Assembly: GCA_041391925.1 (NCBI GenBank)
Contig: JAWKNA010000003.1
Coordinates: 1 to 64,000, forward strand
Source: JBPOFM01 sp041391925
GTDB lineage: Bacteria; Bacteroidota; Bacteroidia; Flavobacteriales; Flavobacteriaceae
DNA: 64,000 bases
Direction: 5' to 3'
Position numbers and translations under genes: made by a program. The notes under the pieces were generated by a model, which saw only the letters and a program-made list of their open reading frames with translations, was not told the origin of the DNA and did not search any database. Positions 51,080 through 60,307 of this stretch are shown here, piece after piece; within the stretch, counting starts at the first letter, position 1, and every line of letters starts with the position of its first letter.

Positions 51080-52126
51080 ATGAAAAAAAAAATCCTAGTA
51101 GCACCTTTGAATTGGGGATTGGGTCATGCGACACGCTGTATTCCTATCATCAATGCCTTGATGGCCAACCATTTTGAGCCAATAATAGCCAGTGACGGTG
51201 TGGCTTTGGAATTGCTTAAGAAAGAGTTTCCTGAACTAACTTGTTTAGAGCTGCCTGGGTATAATATCAAGTATTCCAAAAAAGGGTATTTTCTGAAATT
51301 GAAACTACTAAAAGATTCCCCAAAGGTCATCAACGCCATAAAAGCTGAAAAAAAAATTGTTGAACAGATTGTTGCCGACTATACAATTGGCGGCATTATT
51401 TCAGACAATAGGCTTGGTGTATATTGCAAACTTGTTCCTTCGGTTTTTATGACACATCAATTGCAGGTACTGAGTGGCAACACTACTTGGTTGAGCACTA
51501 AAATGCACCAAACCATCATCAAAAAATTTGACGAATGCTGGGTGCCTGATACCATTGGATTTCCCAACTTGAGTGGAAAATTGGGCCATCCGCCTGCCTT
51601 GAATACCTCAATCAAATACATTGGTCCATTGAGCCGTTTTAGCAAGTTGGATTGTGATAGGCGATATGATGTGATGGTATTGCTTTCAGGTCCTGAACCT
51701 CAACGAAGCCTACTTGAAGAAAAATTGTTGATTGAGTTTAAAAATTATGATGGTAAGGTTCTATTTGTAAAAGGTATTGTTGAAAAAGAACATACAGTTC
51801 GGCAAGATGGCCCTATGACAATTCATAATTATTTAATGGGATCAGAATTGGAAAAGGGATTAAATGAAAGCGACTTGATAGTTTCCCGTTCTGGTTATAC
51901 CACGATAATGGATTTAGCGAAATTGAATAAAAAAGCTTTTTTTATTCCAACTCCAGGACAGTTTGAACAGGAATATTTAGCTAAGCGCCTTACAGAAAAA
52001 GGATTTGTTGCAAGTTGTAAACAGGATGATTTTAGTTTGAAAAAATTGGAAGATGTTGACCTCTACAAAGGTTTGGAAACTTTTGATTATGAAGTTAACT
52101 ACAAGAAACTATTTCATCTTTTCTAG
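51080..52126 (+). CDS. MurG-like glycosyltransferase (UDP-GlcNAc type)
   Basis: 348 aa of the GT-B fold. Seen: an N-terminal GWGLGHATRCIP (donor side), a middle VFMTHQLQV, and a C-terminal SRSGYTTIMDLAKL and PTPGQFEQEYLAKRL, as in the UDP-N-acetylglucosamine-binding domains of MurG relatives. Probably transfers a sugar to a lipid or capsule intermediate. The real MurG is expected elsewhere in the genome. Its 3' end overlaps the convergent kinase gene by 18 bp. Confidence 0.8.
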   Translation: MKKKILVAPLNWGLGHATRCIPIINALMANHFEPIIASDGVALELLKKEFPELTCLELPGYNIKYSKKGYFLKLKLLKDSPKVINAIKAEKKIVEQIVADYTIGGIISDNRLGVYCKLVPSVFMTHQLQVLSGNTTWLSTKMHQTIIKKFDECWVPDTIGFPNLSGKLGHPPALNTSIKYIGPLSRFSKLDCDRRYDVMVLLSGPEPQRSLLEEKLLIEFKNYDGKVLFVKGIVEKEHTVRQDGPMTIHNYLMGSELEKGLNESDLIVSRSGYTTIMDLAKLNKKAFFIPTPGQFEQEYLAKRLTEKGFVASCKQDDFSLKKLEDVDLYKGLETFDYEVNYKKLFHLF

Positions 52127-53152
52127 TGTAAATGAAAATTCGCTTCCAACGCCTATCTCACTTTCTACATAGATTTTTTCGTCGTGAGCCTCGATGATGT
52201 GCTTGACAATGGATAACCCAAGTCCAGAGCCGCCTTCCTTTCGAGAGCCACTCTTATCTACCCTAAAAAAGCGCTCGAATAGACGCTTAAGATTGGTTTT
52301 GGAAATGCCTTCTCCGTTATCCGTAACTCTCACGATCACTTTGTTTTTTATAAGGTTCTCCACACTAACTTCGGTTGTGCCTTTTTCCTTTCCGTATTTT
52401 ATTGAATTTACAATAAGATTGCTAAGCACCTGCTGTATGCGTTCCTTATCAGCCTTTACCATAATTGGATTTTGGTAATCCATGTCGAACATCAAAGTAA
52501 TTTTTTTCTTTGCAGCTTTCATTTCGAGCAAATCAAAAACGCTTTGTATGACATCAATAATGTCAAATTCCTCAATTTTTAAACTCAAATCGCCCACTTC
52601 CAATTTGGTGATCATATCCAAATCCTTTACGATATAGATAAGTCGTTCAACTCCTTTGCTTGCTCTTGTCAAATATTTTTTGCGAATACGTTCATCTTCC
52701 ATGGCGCCATCCAACAAGGTTAGAATATAACCTTGTACAGTGAATAAGGGCGTTTTTAATTCATGCGATACATTGCCCAAAAATTCCTTACGATATTCTT
52801 CACGAACCTTTAAGGTCTCTATTTCAAGTTTTTTGTCCTTGGCAAATTTGTCTATTTCTTTTGTCAAGGTTGCCATATCTGTAGTAATGGGCTGATTGAT
52901 CAATGAAGCAGATTCCAAAAGGGTAAGATCATCGTATATTTTTTTGACGCGTCTATAAATGAATCTTTCAACCCGATATTGCGTTATAAAAAAACAGATG
53001 GCATAGCAAATGGGTACAAAACCAATTACCACAAGCCAATTGAATGTTTTACCGACGTACAAAAAAACACTCAATAAAAGTGTCAAGCAAATGGTGATGT
53101 ATAGCGATGTCTTAATCGCAAACTTATAGGTCTTTTTTAATTTCGTGTACAT
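52109..53152 (-). CDS. Sensor histidine kinase, PhoR-type
   Basis: 347 aa. Two N-terminal membrane segments (about 11-33 and 37-57) with almost no periplasmic loop, so it likely senses within the membrane or cytoplasm. H box FLGNVSHELKTP with phospho-acceptor His130, N box NLIVNSIKYG, and G boxes DNGEGIS and GSGLGLSIV. Its ATG shares one base with the stop of the response-regulator gene. Partner of 53152-53835; signal unknown. Confidence 0.92.
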   Translation of the reverse strand: MYTKLKKTYKFAIKTSLYITICLTLLLSVFLYVGKTFNWLVVIGFVPICYAICFFITQYRVERFIYRRVKKIYDDLTLLESASLINQPITTDMATLTKEIDKFAKDKKLEIETLKVREEYRKEFLGNVSHELKTPLFTVQGYILTLLDGAMEDERIRKKYLTRASKGVERLIYIVKDLDMITKLEVGDLSLKIEEFDIIDVIQSVFDLLEMKAAKKKITLMFDMDYQNPIMVKADKERIQQVLSNLIVNSIKYGKEKGTTEVSVENLIKNKVIVRVTDNGEGISKTNLKRLFERFFRVDKSGSRKEGGSGLGLSIVKHIIEAHDEKIYVESEIGVGSEFSFTLEKMK

Positions 53153-53835
53153 TAATCAACAAACTTATACCCTACACCTTTGACGGTCTTAAAGCATTTG
53201 TCGCCGATTTTTTCTCGAAGTTTTCTAATATGTACATCAATGGTTCGTCCACCAACTACCACTTCATTTCCCCAAACTTTATCGAGGATTTCTTCGCGCT
53301 TGAATACTTTGCCTGGTTTTGTGGCCAACAAAGATAGCAATTCAAACTCTTTTCTGGGCAATATAATCTCTTCTCCTTTATGGGAAATTTTGTATTCTTC
53401 CCGATTGATAACCAAAGAGCCTATTTTCATGACACTTTCTGTGGCATCTTCATCCTTCAAACGCCTCATGAGTGCTTTTACCTTGCTTACCAATACTTTT
53501 GGTTTTATGGGTTTGGTGATGTAATCATCGGCTCCAGCATCAAACCCCGCAACTTGTGAGTAATCTTCACCTCTTGCAGTTAAAAACACAATGATGGTAT
53601 CGCTTAATTCTGGAATTTTTCTGATTTGTTCGCAAGCTTCAATACCATCCATTTCTGGCATCATAACGTCAAGAATGATAAGTTGTGGCCTTTCCTTTTT
53701 AGCTTTCTTTATAGCTTCAATGCCGTTTTCGGCAGTGATCACTTGATAGCCTTCAGAAGAAAGGTTATATCCGACAATTTCCAGAATATCTGGTTCGTCA
53801 TCTACCAATAATATTTTTATATCGCTTTTTTTCAT
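53152..53835 (-). CDS. OmpR/PhoB-type response regulator
   Basis: 227 aa. Receiver domain with acidic pocket Asp12 and Asp13, phospho-acceptor Asp56 in ILDVMMPEMDG, and a Lys in TKPIKP. Winged-helix DNA-binding domain from about 130 with REEILDKVWG and TVKGVGYKF. Together with the kinase it resembles PhoB-PhoR, but no phosphate genes are near, so the target regulon is open. Confidence 0.95.
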   Translation of the reverse strand: MKKSDIKILLVDDEPDILEIVGYNLSSEGYQVITAENGIEAIKKAKKERPQLIILDVMMPEMDGIEACEQIRKIPELSDTIIVFLTARGEDYSQVAGFDAGADDYITKPIKPKVLVSKVKALMRRLKDEDATESVMKIGSLVINREEYKISHKGEEIILPRKEFELLSLLATKPGKVFKREEILDKVWGNEVVVGGRTIDVHIRKLREKIGDKCFKTVKGVGYKFVD

Positions 53836-54035
53836 TTACAATAAAGTTAGAATAAATTCCTTTCGTAAAGATAGGATTAATAACAAAAAATTATAACAAA
53901 CAGTGCATTGATAACAATATAGTAACTTTAAAAATAAGCAACCCTAACCTTTGGACGACTATTTTATATGTTTAACATTTTTTTGGTACGCCTTTTGAGA
54001 TAATTTATTAATTTTAATCAAAAGACCTTAACTTG

Positions 54036-54368
54036 ATGAAAAACTACTTATACATTTTCTGCCTATTGGCATTTTTGTGTGTTTCCACAGTTGGTTATTC
54101 TCAAATAACAGATCCGAATACTTCCGCTACTGAAAGTATTGAAGATTTATCCATTTACCCTAATCCGGTTAGTAATGGCAAAATTTACATCACTACAAAA
54201 CTAAATCTAACCAAGGATATTGAAATTTTTGATGTTTTGGGTAAGAAAATCTATTCAACCTCTCTTTTTGGCAAAGAACTGAATATCTCCAAACTAACTC
54301 CTGGAATCTACATCCTTAAAATAAAGGAAAACAATAGCTCTGCCACACGAAAGCTAGTGGTAAGATAA
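54036..54368 (+). CDS. Minimal T9SS type A sorting-domain protein
   Basis: 110 aa from the ATG at 54036 (a TTG at 54033 precedes it). A signal peptide ends at about residue 24 (VGYSQ). The remainder from YPNPVSNGKI to LKIKENNSSATRKLVV is a complete T9SS type A C-terminal sorting domain. There is no passenger in between beyond about 15 residues. It would be secreted through the type IX system and may be processed to almost nothing. Possible explanations: remnant of a larger surface protein, or a small structural protein. Confidence 0.85.
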   Translation: MKNYLYIFCLLAFLCVSTVGYSQITDPNTSATESIEDLSIYPNPVSNGKIYITTKLNLTKDIEIFDVLGKKIYSTSLFGKELNISKLTPGIYILKIKENNSSATRKLVVR

Positions 54369-54467
54369 ACATTGTGTTATGATAATGTTATAAGTTGTCA
54401 ATACCTTGTGACAATATTTTTTGTGTTCTATTAATTCTTATATTTGTGGAAATTTAAACTTATAATT

Positions 54468-56222
54468 ATGAAAAAAATTTACTTTTTATTGTTTACTTTA
54501 TTAATTAGTACTGTCTCCTTTGGACAACTGGTCATTAATGAAATAGATGCCGACACACCAGGAACTGACGCGGCAGAATTTCTTGAGTTAAAATGGACTC
54601 CCAACACTTCTTTAAATGGATATATCGTTGTGTTTTTTAATGGTAGTAATGATTTAAGTTACGCTACTGTTGATTTAGCTGGAAAAACTACTGATGCCAA
54701 CGGTTTTTTCATTTTGGCAAATGAAAGTCTTGCTACAGGCTCAGATATCGTTTTACCAGCTGGAGGATCTGGATTTATTCAAAACGGAGCTGATGCAGTT
54801 GCAATTTATCAAGCCACGGCAGCAACATTTCCTGATGGTTCCACAACATCCATGACCAACTTAATTGATGCTTTGGTTTATGGAACTGCAGATTCTGATG
54901 ATGTTGAGTTACTTACTGGTTTAGGTGAGACTGTTCAATATGATGAAAGTGCAAACGGTGCTAGTGCTACTGAATCCGTTCAAAGAAAAACCGATGGTAC
55001 TTATGAAACAAAAACACCAACATTTAGAGCCAGTAATGATTCTGCAGTTTGCGAGTTGAGTTTAACAACTACCTCTGCAACCTGTGATGCTTCAACTAGT
55101 GGTACAGATACCTATACCGCTACGGTTGATTTTACAGGTGGAGGAACTTCAACTTACACTGTTACCGCCAGTTCTGGAACTGTTAGTGGTGATAGCCCAT
55201 CAAGTGTTGCGTCAGGTACAATTACTGTAACTGGTTTGTCGGAAGGAACTAACTTGACTTTAACCGTTACAAATGGTGGGTTATGTGACCTTTCAAGTAC
55301 TGTTAACTCTCCAACATGCGAACCGACACAATCACTCCCTATTTACGAAAATTTCAACTACGGTTCATCAACAGGTGATTTGACCGCTGTGAGTGGAGGA
55401 AATTGGACCAATCATTCAGGAACTGGAGCCGTTGGATATGCAACTACAAGCCTAAGCATGGCTGGATATTCTTCTTCTGGTATTGGTGGTTCAGCAACTA
55501 TAGACGCCGCTCTGGGTGAAGATGTAAATAGAGCTTTTACTCCTCAAACAACTGGCACCATTTATTTTAGTGCTTTGATGAATTTAAGCGCGGTATCATC
55601 TGGAGGTAGTTATTTTTTCCATTTAAAAAACGAAACCACTGGATTTTATGGTAGGGTTGGAGCAAAAGATGATGGTAGCGGAAACGTTTTATTTGGTATA
55701 GGTGCTACATCAAGTACTTTAGTGTATGGAACGACACCTTATAGCTTGAATACTACTTACCTTGTAGTAGGAACATATAATTTAGATAGTGGTGTCTCGA
55801 ATTTATACGTTATGACTTCACCTTCAGCTACAGAACCGACAACACCTGAAGCTACAGATACTGGCTCAACAGGAAATACCGTTGTCGCTGTCGCTTTAAG
55901 ACAAGGTAGCGGAACACCTTCCGGTGTTATTGATGGAATCAATGTGGCAACAAGCTGGGGAAGTGTTCTTTCCACAAATGAATTTAATGAAACAGCTAAA
56001 TTTAAAATCTACCCTAACCCAACTTCTGTAGGCTATGTAAACATCACAAGCAACACTGCGGATGCAATGTCAGTAAAAGTTTTTGATGTGTTAGGAAAAC
56101 AGGTGTTGAACCAAACCGTTAGCAACAACCGTTTGAATGTGGCTTCTTTGAAATCTGGAATCTACATCATGAAAATTTCTCAAAACGATGCGACCATCAC
56201 AAAAAAATTAGTGATTAAGTAA
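54468..56222 (+). CDS. Secreted lamin-tail-domain protein with T9SS sorting domain
   Basis: 584 aa from the ATG at 54468 (a TTG-initiated extension from 54444 is less likely). Signal peptide ending at FGQ. Residues 20-190 are a lamin-tail (LTD) domain (LVINEIDADTPGTDAAEFLEL). A short Cys-containing Thr/Ser-rich domain with ATCDAST and TVTNGGLC follows, then a beta-sandwich-like region 300-500 (YENFNYG...), and a T9SS type A domain (YPNPTSVGYVNIT to ATITKKLVIK). Surface-exposed or released; a carbohydrate- or matrix-binding role is a guess. Sorting domain is homologous to that of the preceding gene. Confidence 0.88.
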   Translation: MKKIYFLLFTLLISTVSFGQLVINEIDADTPGTDAAEFLELKWTPNTSLNGYIVVFFNGSNDLSYATVDLAGKTTDANGFFILANESLATGSDIVLPAGGSGFIQNGADAVAIYQATAATFPDGSTTSMTNLIDALVYGTADSDDVELLTGLGETVQYDESANGASATESVQRKTDGTYETKTPTFRASNDSAVCELSLTTTSATCDASTSGTDTYTATVDFTGGGTSTYTVTASSGTVSGDSPSSVASGTITVTGLSEGTNLTLTVTNGGLCDLSSTVNSPTCEPTQSLPIYENFNYGSSTGDLTAVSGGNWTNHSGTGAVGYATTSLSMAGYSSSGIGGSATIDAALGEDVNRAFTPQTTGTIYFSALMNLSAVSSGGSYFFHLKNETTGFYGRVGAKDDGSGNVLFGIGATSSTLVYGTTPYSLNTTYLVVGTYNLDSGVSNLYVMTSPSATEPTTPEATDTGSTGNTVVAVALRQGSGTPSGVIDGINVATSWGSVLSTNEFNETAKFKIYPNPTSVGYVNITSNTADAMSVKVFDVLGKQVLNQTVSNNRLNVASLKSGIYIMKISQNDATITKKLVIK

Positions 56223-56246
56223 GACATTGTTCTATAACAATTATTA

Positions 56247-56274
56247 AAGCGTTACCAATAGGTAACGCTTTTTT
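56247..56274 (+). terminator. Terminator of the LTD protein gene
   Basis: Perfect 10-bp stem aagcgttacc (56247-56256) and ggtaacgctt (56261-56270), loop aata, then T run. Confidence 0.92.
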
Positions 56275-56292
56275 ATTTTATCTATTTTTGTG

Positions 56293-57276
56293 ATGATGAT
56301 AAACCCCAGCGATATTTTCAAAATTCAAACTGAAGAGGACTTCAAGACCACGGCTTTGAAAATCTTTCGGTTTCAATTTGAACATAATCCTATTTACCGT
56401 TCATTTTGTGATTTACTATATAAGCATCCTAGCGACATCAAAATCATTGAAGATATTCCTTTCTTACCAATTCAATTTTTTAAAAGTCATAAAATTGTAA
56501 GTAATTCTAAAGGTATCGATAAAATCTTCACCAGTTCTGGCACCACAGGAAGTATCCCAAGCAAGCATCATATAACGGATTTAAAAATCTATGAGGAAAG
56601 CTTTAAAAAGACATTTCAACATTTCTATGGCAACATTGAAGATTTTGTCGTCTTGGCTTTGTTGCCTTCCTATTTGGAGCGTGATGGGTCATCTTTGATT
56701 TATATGGTAGAGCATCTCATCAAGAATTCTAAACACACTGAAAGTGGTTTTTATCTCCACAATCTTTTAGAGTTGAAACAGAAATTGATTCAATTGGATG
56801 AAAAAGGACAAAAGATTCTTTTGATTGGTGTCTCATTTGCACTTTTGGATTTGATTGAATTGCATCAATTTCAATTAAAAAATACCATCATCATGGAAAC
56901 TGGCGGCATGAAAGGTAGGCGAAAAGAATTGATTCGTGATGAACTTCACACTATTTTGAAGCAAGGATTTGGGGCAAAGACAATTCATAGTGAATATGGC
57001 ATGACCGAGTTGTTGAGCCAAGGTTATTCTAAAGGAAAGGGTATTTTTGAATGTCCACCTTGGATGAGAATCTTAACGCGAGATACTGAAGATGCTCTGA
57101 CCATTTTGCCTTCACAAAAAACAGGAGGTATCAATGTCGTTGATTTGGCAAACATCCATTCCTGTTCATTTATTGCGACCCAAGATTTGGGGAAAGTCTA
57201 TCACAACGGTTCATTTGAAATTATTGGCCGATTTGACACATCAGACATCAGAGGTTGCAATTTGATGGTATTATAA
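56293..57276 (+). CDS. LuxE-like acyl-protein synthetase family protein
   Basis: 327 aa from the ATG at 56293; the next ATG follows directly and a GTG precedes it. Seen: FTSSGTTGSIPS, the AMP-binding signature of acyl-adenylating enzymes, and GGMKGRRKE plus SEYGMTELLSQGY as in LuxE relatives. LuxE activates fatty acids for the lux reductase, but no lux genes are near; in Flavobacteria the homologue is linked to cell-surface or lipid biosynthesis of unknown detail. Single gene. Confidence 0.85.
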   Translation: MMINPSDIFKIQTEEDFKTTALKIFRFQFEHNPIYRSFCDLLYKHPSDIKIIEDIPFLPIQFFKSHKIVSNSKGIDKIFTSSGTTGSIPSKHHITDLKIYEESFKKTFQHFYGNIEDFVVLALLPSYLERDGSSLIYMVEHLIKNSKHTESGFYLHNLLELKQKLIQLDEKGQKILLIGVSFALLDLIELHQFQLKNTIIMETGGMKGRRKELIRDELHTILKQGFGAKTIHSEYGMTELLSQGYSKGKGIFECPPWMRILTRDTEDALTILPSQKTGGINVVDLANIHSCSFIATQDLGKVYHNGSFEIIGRFDTSDIRGCNLMVL

Positions 57277-57410
57277 AACTTTGTTAATACCTGTAATCCT
57301 AAAGCGCTTTATCCGACTAAATTAAGACTAAAAAACTGGCCTTAATAGAAATCATTTGTTTGATTTGCTATTGAAAAAGAAAAGTTTTTAAGTTGATTGG
57401 TTGGTTTTTT

Positions 57411-57446
57411 AACGCCTGATTGAAGCTTGCTTCTTCAGGCGTTTTT
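57411..57446 (+). terminator. Terminator between LuxE-like gene and tyrS
   Basis: Arms aacgcctga (57411-57419) and tcaggcgtt (57435-57443) with T run on the plus strand. It lies between convergent genes, 135 bp past the LuxE-like gene. Confidence 0.82.
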
Positions 57447-57448
57447 AT

Positions 57449-58744
57449 TTAATTCACTTTAATGATGTAGGTGTTTTTCTTTCCTTTATTGATGATGATG
57501 TATCGATTGTTTATCAAATCATCAGATGTCAATTGATACGCTTCGTCAACTTTTTCTTTATTGACAGAAATTGAATTTTCTTTCAAGGCTCTACGCGCTT
57601 CGCCATTGGAAGCCAAAAAATTTGTTTTGGCTGCTAACGCTGCAATCATATCCAAACCTTCGTCAAATTCCGAACGATTTATTTCAGCTTGTGGCACACC
57701 TTCAAACACATCCAAAAATGTAGCTTCATTCAAAGATTTTATATCTGTTTTAAAGGAATTACTAAACAATATTCCTGATGCTTTTTCTGCATTTTCAAAA
57801 TCCTCTTTGGAATGGACCATTTTGGTAATCTCTTCAGTCAGTCGTTTTTGAAGGATTCTTAAATGCGGAGTTTCATAATGTTCTTTGACAATCGCATCAA
57901 TTTCATTTTTAGCTAGAAATGTGAAAATCTTGATATATTTTTCGGCATCCACATCACTGGAGTTCAACCAATATTGATAGAATTTATAAGGCGAAGTTCT
58001 GTTAGCATCCAACCAAATATTGCCACCTTCACTTTTTCCAAATTTGGAACCATCACTTTTGGTAATCAACGGACATGTTATGGCAAATCCTTTACCGTTA
58101 CCAATCCTTCTGATCAATTCAGTCCCAGTTGTGATATTTCCCCATTGGTCGCTACCACCCATTTGGATGGTGCAATCATTTTCTCTATACAAATGAAGAA
58201 AATCATAGCCTTGCACCAATTGATAGGTAAACTCTGTAAAACTCATTCCTTCTGATGATTCAGAAGAAATTCTGTTTTTCACAGAATCTTTGGACATCAT
58301 GTAATTGACTGTGATATGCTTACCAACATCACGAATGAATTCCAAAAATGAAAACTCTTTCATCCAATCATAATTATTAACCAATACTGCAGAATTTGCA
58401 GCATCACCATCAAAATCCAAAAAATGTGACAATTGTTTCTTAATCGCATCTTGATTATGGCGCAATGTCTTTTCATCGAGCAAATTACGTTCACTCGATT
58501 TTCCTGATGGGTCACCAATCATACCCGTAGCTCCACCAACCAAAGCGACTGGTTTGTGCCCACAACGCTGGTAATGTGCCAACAACATAATTGGCACCAA
58601 ATTACCGATATGTAAAGAATCTGCCGTGGGATCAAAACCGACGTAAGCACTTCGCATGCCTTCCATCAAATGCTCTTCTGCACCAGGCATCACGTCATGA
58701 ATCATGCCTCTCCATGTTAATTCTTCTACAAAATTTTTCATCAT
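57449..58744 (-). CDS. tyrS: Tyrosyl-tRNA synthetase
   Basis: 431 aa; two adjacent in-frame ATGs at 58744 and 58741. Seen: HIGN at 45-48 (HIGH motif), KFGKS near 234 (KMSKS motif), the tyrosine-binding YQLVQGYDF and GGSDQWGN, and a C-terminal S4-like RNA-binding domain (about 360-431). Class I synthetase charging tRNA-Tyr. Standard length. Intact. Confidence 0.97.
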   Translation of the reverse strand: MMKNFVEELTWRGMIHDVMPGAEEHLMEGMRSAYVGFDPTADSLHIGNLVPIMLLAHYQRCGHKPVALVGGATGMIGDPSGKSSERNLLDEKTLRHNQDAIKKQLSHFLDFDGDAANSAVLVNNYDWMKEFSFLEFIRDVGKHITVNYMMSKDSVKNRISSESSEGMSFTEFTYQLVQGYDFLHLYRENDCTIQMGGSDQWGNITTGTELIRRIGNGKGFAITCPLITKSDGSKFGKSEGGNIWLDANRTSPYKFYQYWLNSSDVDAEKYIKIFTFLAKNEIDAIVKEHYETPHLRILQKRLTEEITKMVHSKEDFENAEKASGILFSNSFKTDIKSLNEATFLDVFEGVPQAEINRSEFDEGLDMIAALAAKTNFLASNGEARRALKENSISVNKEKVDEAYQLTSDDLINNRYIIINKGKKNTYIIKVN

Positions 58745-58824
58745 CCCATTTGGATTTTATTAAACTCTGGCAAAGATAAAAATCAATGTGCAATTACTAA
58801 TGATTAATTGGTTATTTTAGTTGG

Positions 58825-59850
58825 ATGATATTAGTTACAGGAGGCACGGGTTTGGTCGGTTCGCATTTGCTTTATCAATTAGTGAGCAGTGATGAACATG
58901 TAAAGGCAATTTATAGGAGAGCGCATAAACTTGATGCTGTTAAAAAGGTGTTTTCTTATTATACAGAAGATGTTGAAGCTCTTTTTAATCGCATTGAATG
59001 GGTGGAAGCCGATTTAAATGATGTTTCCGCTTTATCTGAAGCTTTTAAAAATATCTCCCATGTCTATCACTGTGCTGCTTTTGTAAGTTTTGAACCAGAC
59101 AAATACCATCAACTTAGAAAGATAAATATCGAAGGGACAGCGAACATCGTAAATTTGTGTGTAATCAACCATATTAAAAAACTTTGCTATGTGTCATCTA
59201 TCGCAGCCATTGGGCATGAGTTGGAAGCTGGAAAATTGATTACTGAAGAAACCCCATGGAATCCTGAAGAGGACCATAGCGTGTATGCCATCACAAAATA
59301 CGGAGCCGAAATGGAAGTTTGGCGCGGCACACAAGAAGGTGTCAATGCGGTGATTGTGAATCCAGGTATCATTCTCGGCCCTGGTTTTTGGAGAAGTGGT
59401 GGAAGTGGAAGTCTAATCAATCAAATTTACAAAGGGTTTCCATATTACACCAACGGAACAACGGCTTATGTGGATGTGAATGATGTTGTCAAAGTAATGC
59501 TCGAATTGATGAAAAGCGACATCAAAAATGAATCCTATATTATCATTTCTGAAAATTTATCCTTTAGAGAATTTCAGATAAAAGTTGCAAAAGCATTGGG
59601 CGTTAATCCTGCGCAAAAAGAAGCGACCAAACTGATGTTAAAAGTTGGTTGGCGATTGGATTGGTTACGACATACATTATTGGGAAAACGTCGGCGATTA
59701 TCTAAACAAATGGCAACATCTGCAATTTCAAAAACCGTTTATGATAATTCTAAACTGAAGCAGACACTTGATTTCGAATTAATCCCACTGGATGATTCCA
59801 TCGAAAAGGTCTGTCATTTTTTTATGGAGGACCTCAAAGTTGTTCATTAG
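58825..59850 (+). CDS. NAD-dependent epimerase/dehydratase family protein
   Basis: 341 aa extended short-chain dehydrogenase. Seen: NAD-binding GGTGLVGSHL near the start and the catalytic YAITKYGAE (Tyr-x3-Lys). The C-terminal half differs from sugar epimerases and resembles dihydroflavonol-4-reductase-like proteins, so the substrate is open. It overlaps the convergent DUF4296 gene by 17 bp. Confidence 0.85.
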   Translation: MILVTGGTGLVGSHLLYQLVSSDEHVKAIYRRAHKLDAVKKVFSYYTEDVEALFNRIEWVEADLNDVSALSEAFKNISHVYHCAAFVSFEPDKYHQLRKINIEGTANIVNLCVINHIKKLCYVSSIAAIGHELEAGKLITEETPWNPEEDHSVYAITKYGAEMEVWRGTQEGVNAVIVNPGIILGPGFWRSGGSGSLINQIYKGFPYYTNGTTAYVDVNDVVKVMLELMKSDIKNESYIIISENLSFREFQIKVAKALGVNPAQKEATKLMLKVGWRLDWLRHTLLGKRRRLSKQMATSAISKTVYDNSKLKQTLDFELIPLDDSIEKVCHFFMEDLKVVH

Positions 59851-60307
59851 CTTTTTCTTTTAAACGTAAATTGGATTTCGATTTAGGTTTTAAAACTAAT
59901 GTGGTATCCAGTTTAGCTGCTTTTTCTTCTTCTACTTTTAAGGAATCCCTTGTCTTTTCTTCCTTTTCATTTAAGGCTTCATATTTCTTTTTCTCAGATA
60001 CAATCTTCAGCTTTACTTTCTCCATAATAGCTTCATAGACTTTAGTGTCATACGAATAATAATCATTGCTTTGTGCAAATTGAAGACTGTCAATATGATG
60101 TTTTTTATAGACATAGTCTTGTGGCAAAACACCTTTATTTTCCAAAGCCCTTTTATTAATCCCTTTGGCTGCATTCAATAAAAACACATCATAGAGGATA
60201 TCAGACATTTTATCTTTTGAAATCAAATTGTCAGGTTTTTTGGGTCTGTCAGAATCAGCACAGCCACATAAAACCATTGCAATTACTATGATTGTGAAAT
60301 ATCTCAT
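59834..60307 (-). CDS. DUF4296 lipoprotein
   Basis: 157 aa. Signal peptide with lipobox LCGC near residue 16, then the DUF4296 domain (DKMSDILYDVFLLNAAKG, KHHIDSLQFAQSNDYYSYD) and a charged coiled-coil-like tail rich in Lys and Glu. Unknown function, common in Bacteroidetes. Its ATG overlaps the dihydroorotase stop by 4 bp, so it is part of the operon glycosyltransferase-dihydroorotase-DUF4296. Confidence 0.85.
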   Translation of the reverse strand: MRYFTIIVIAMVLCGCADSDRPKKPDNLISKDKMSDILYDVFLLNAAKGINKRALENKGVLPQDYVYKKHHIDSLQFAQSNDYYSYDTKVYEAIMEKVKLKIVSEKKKYEALNEKEEKTRDSLKVEEEKAAKLDTTLVLKPKSKSNLRLKEKANEQL

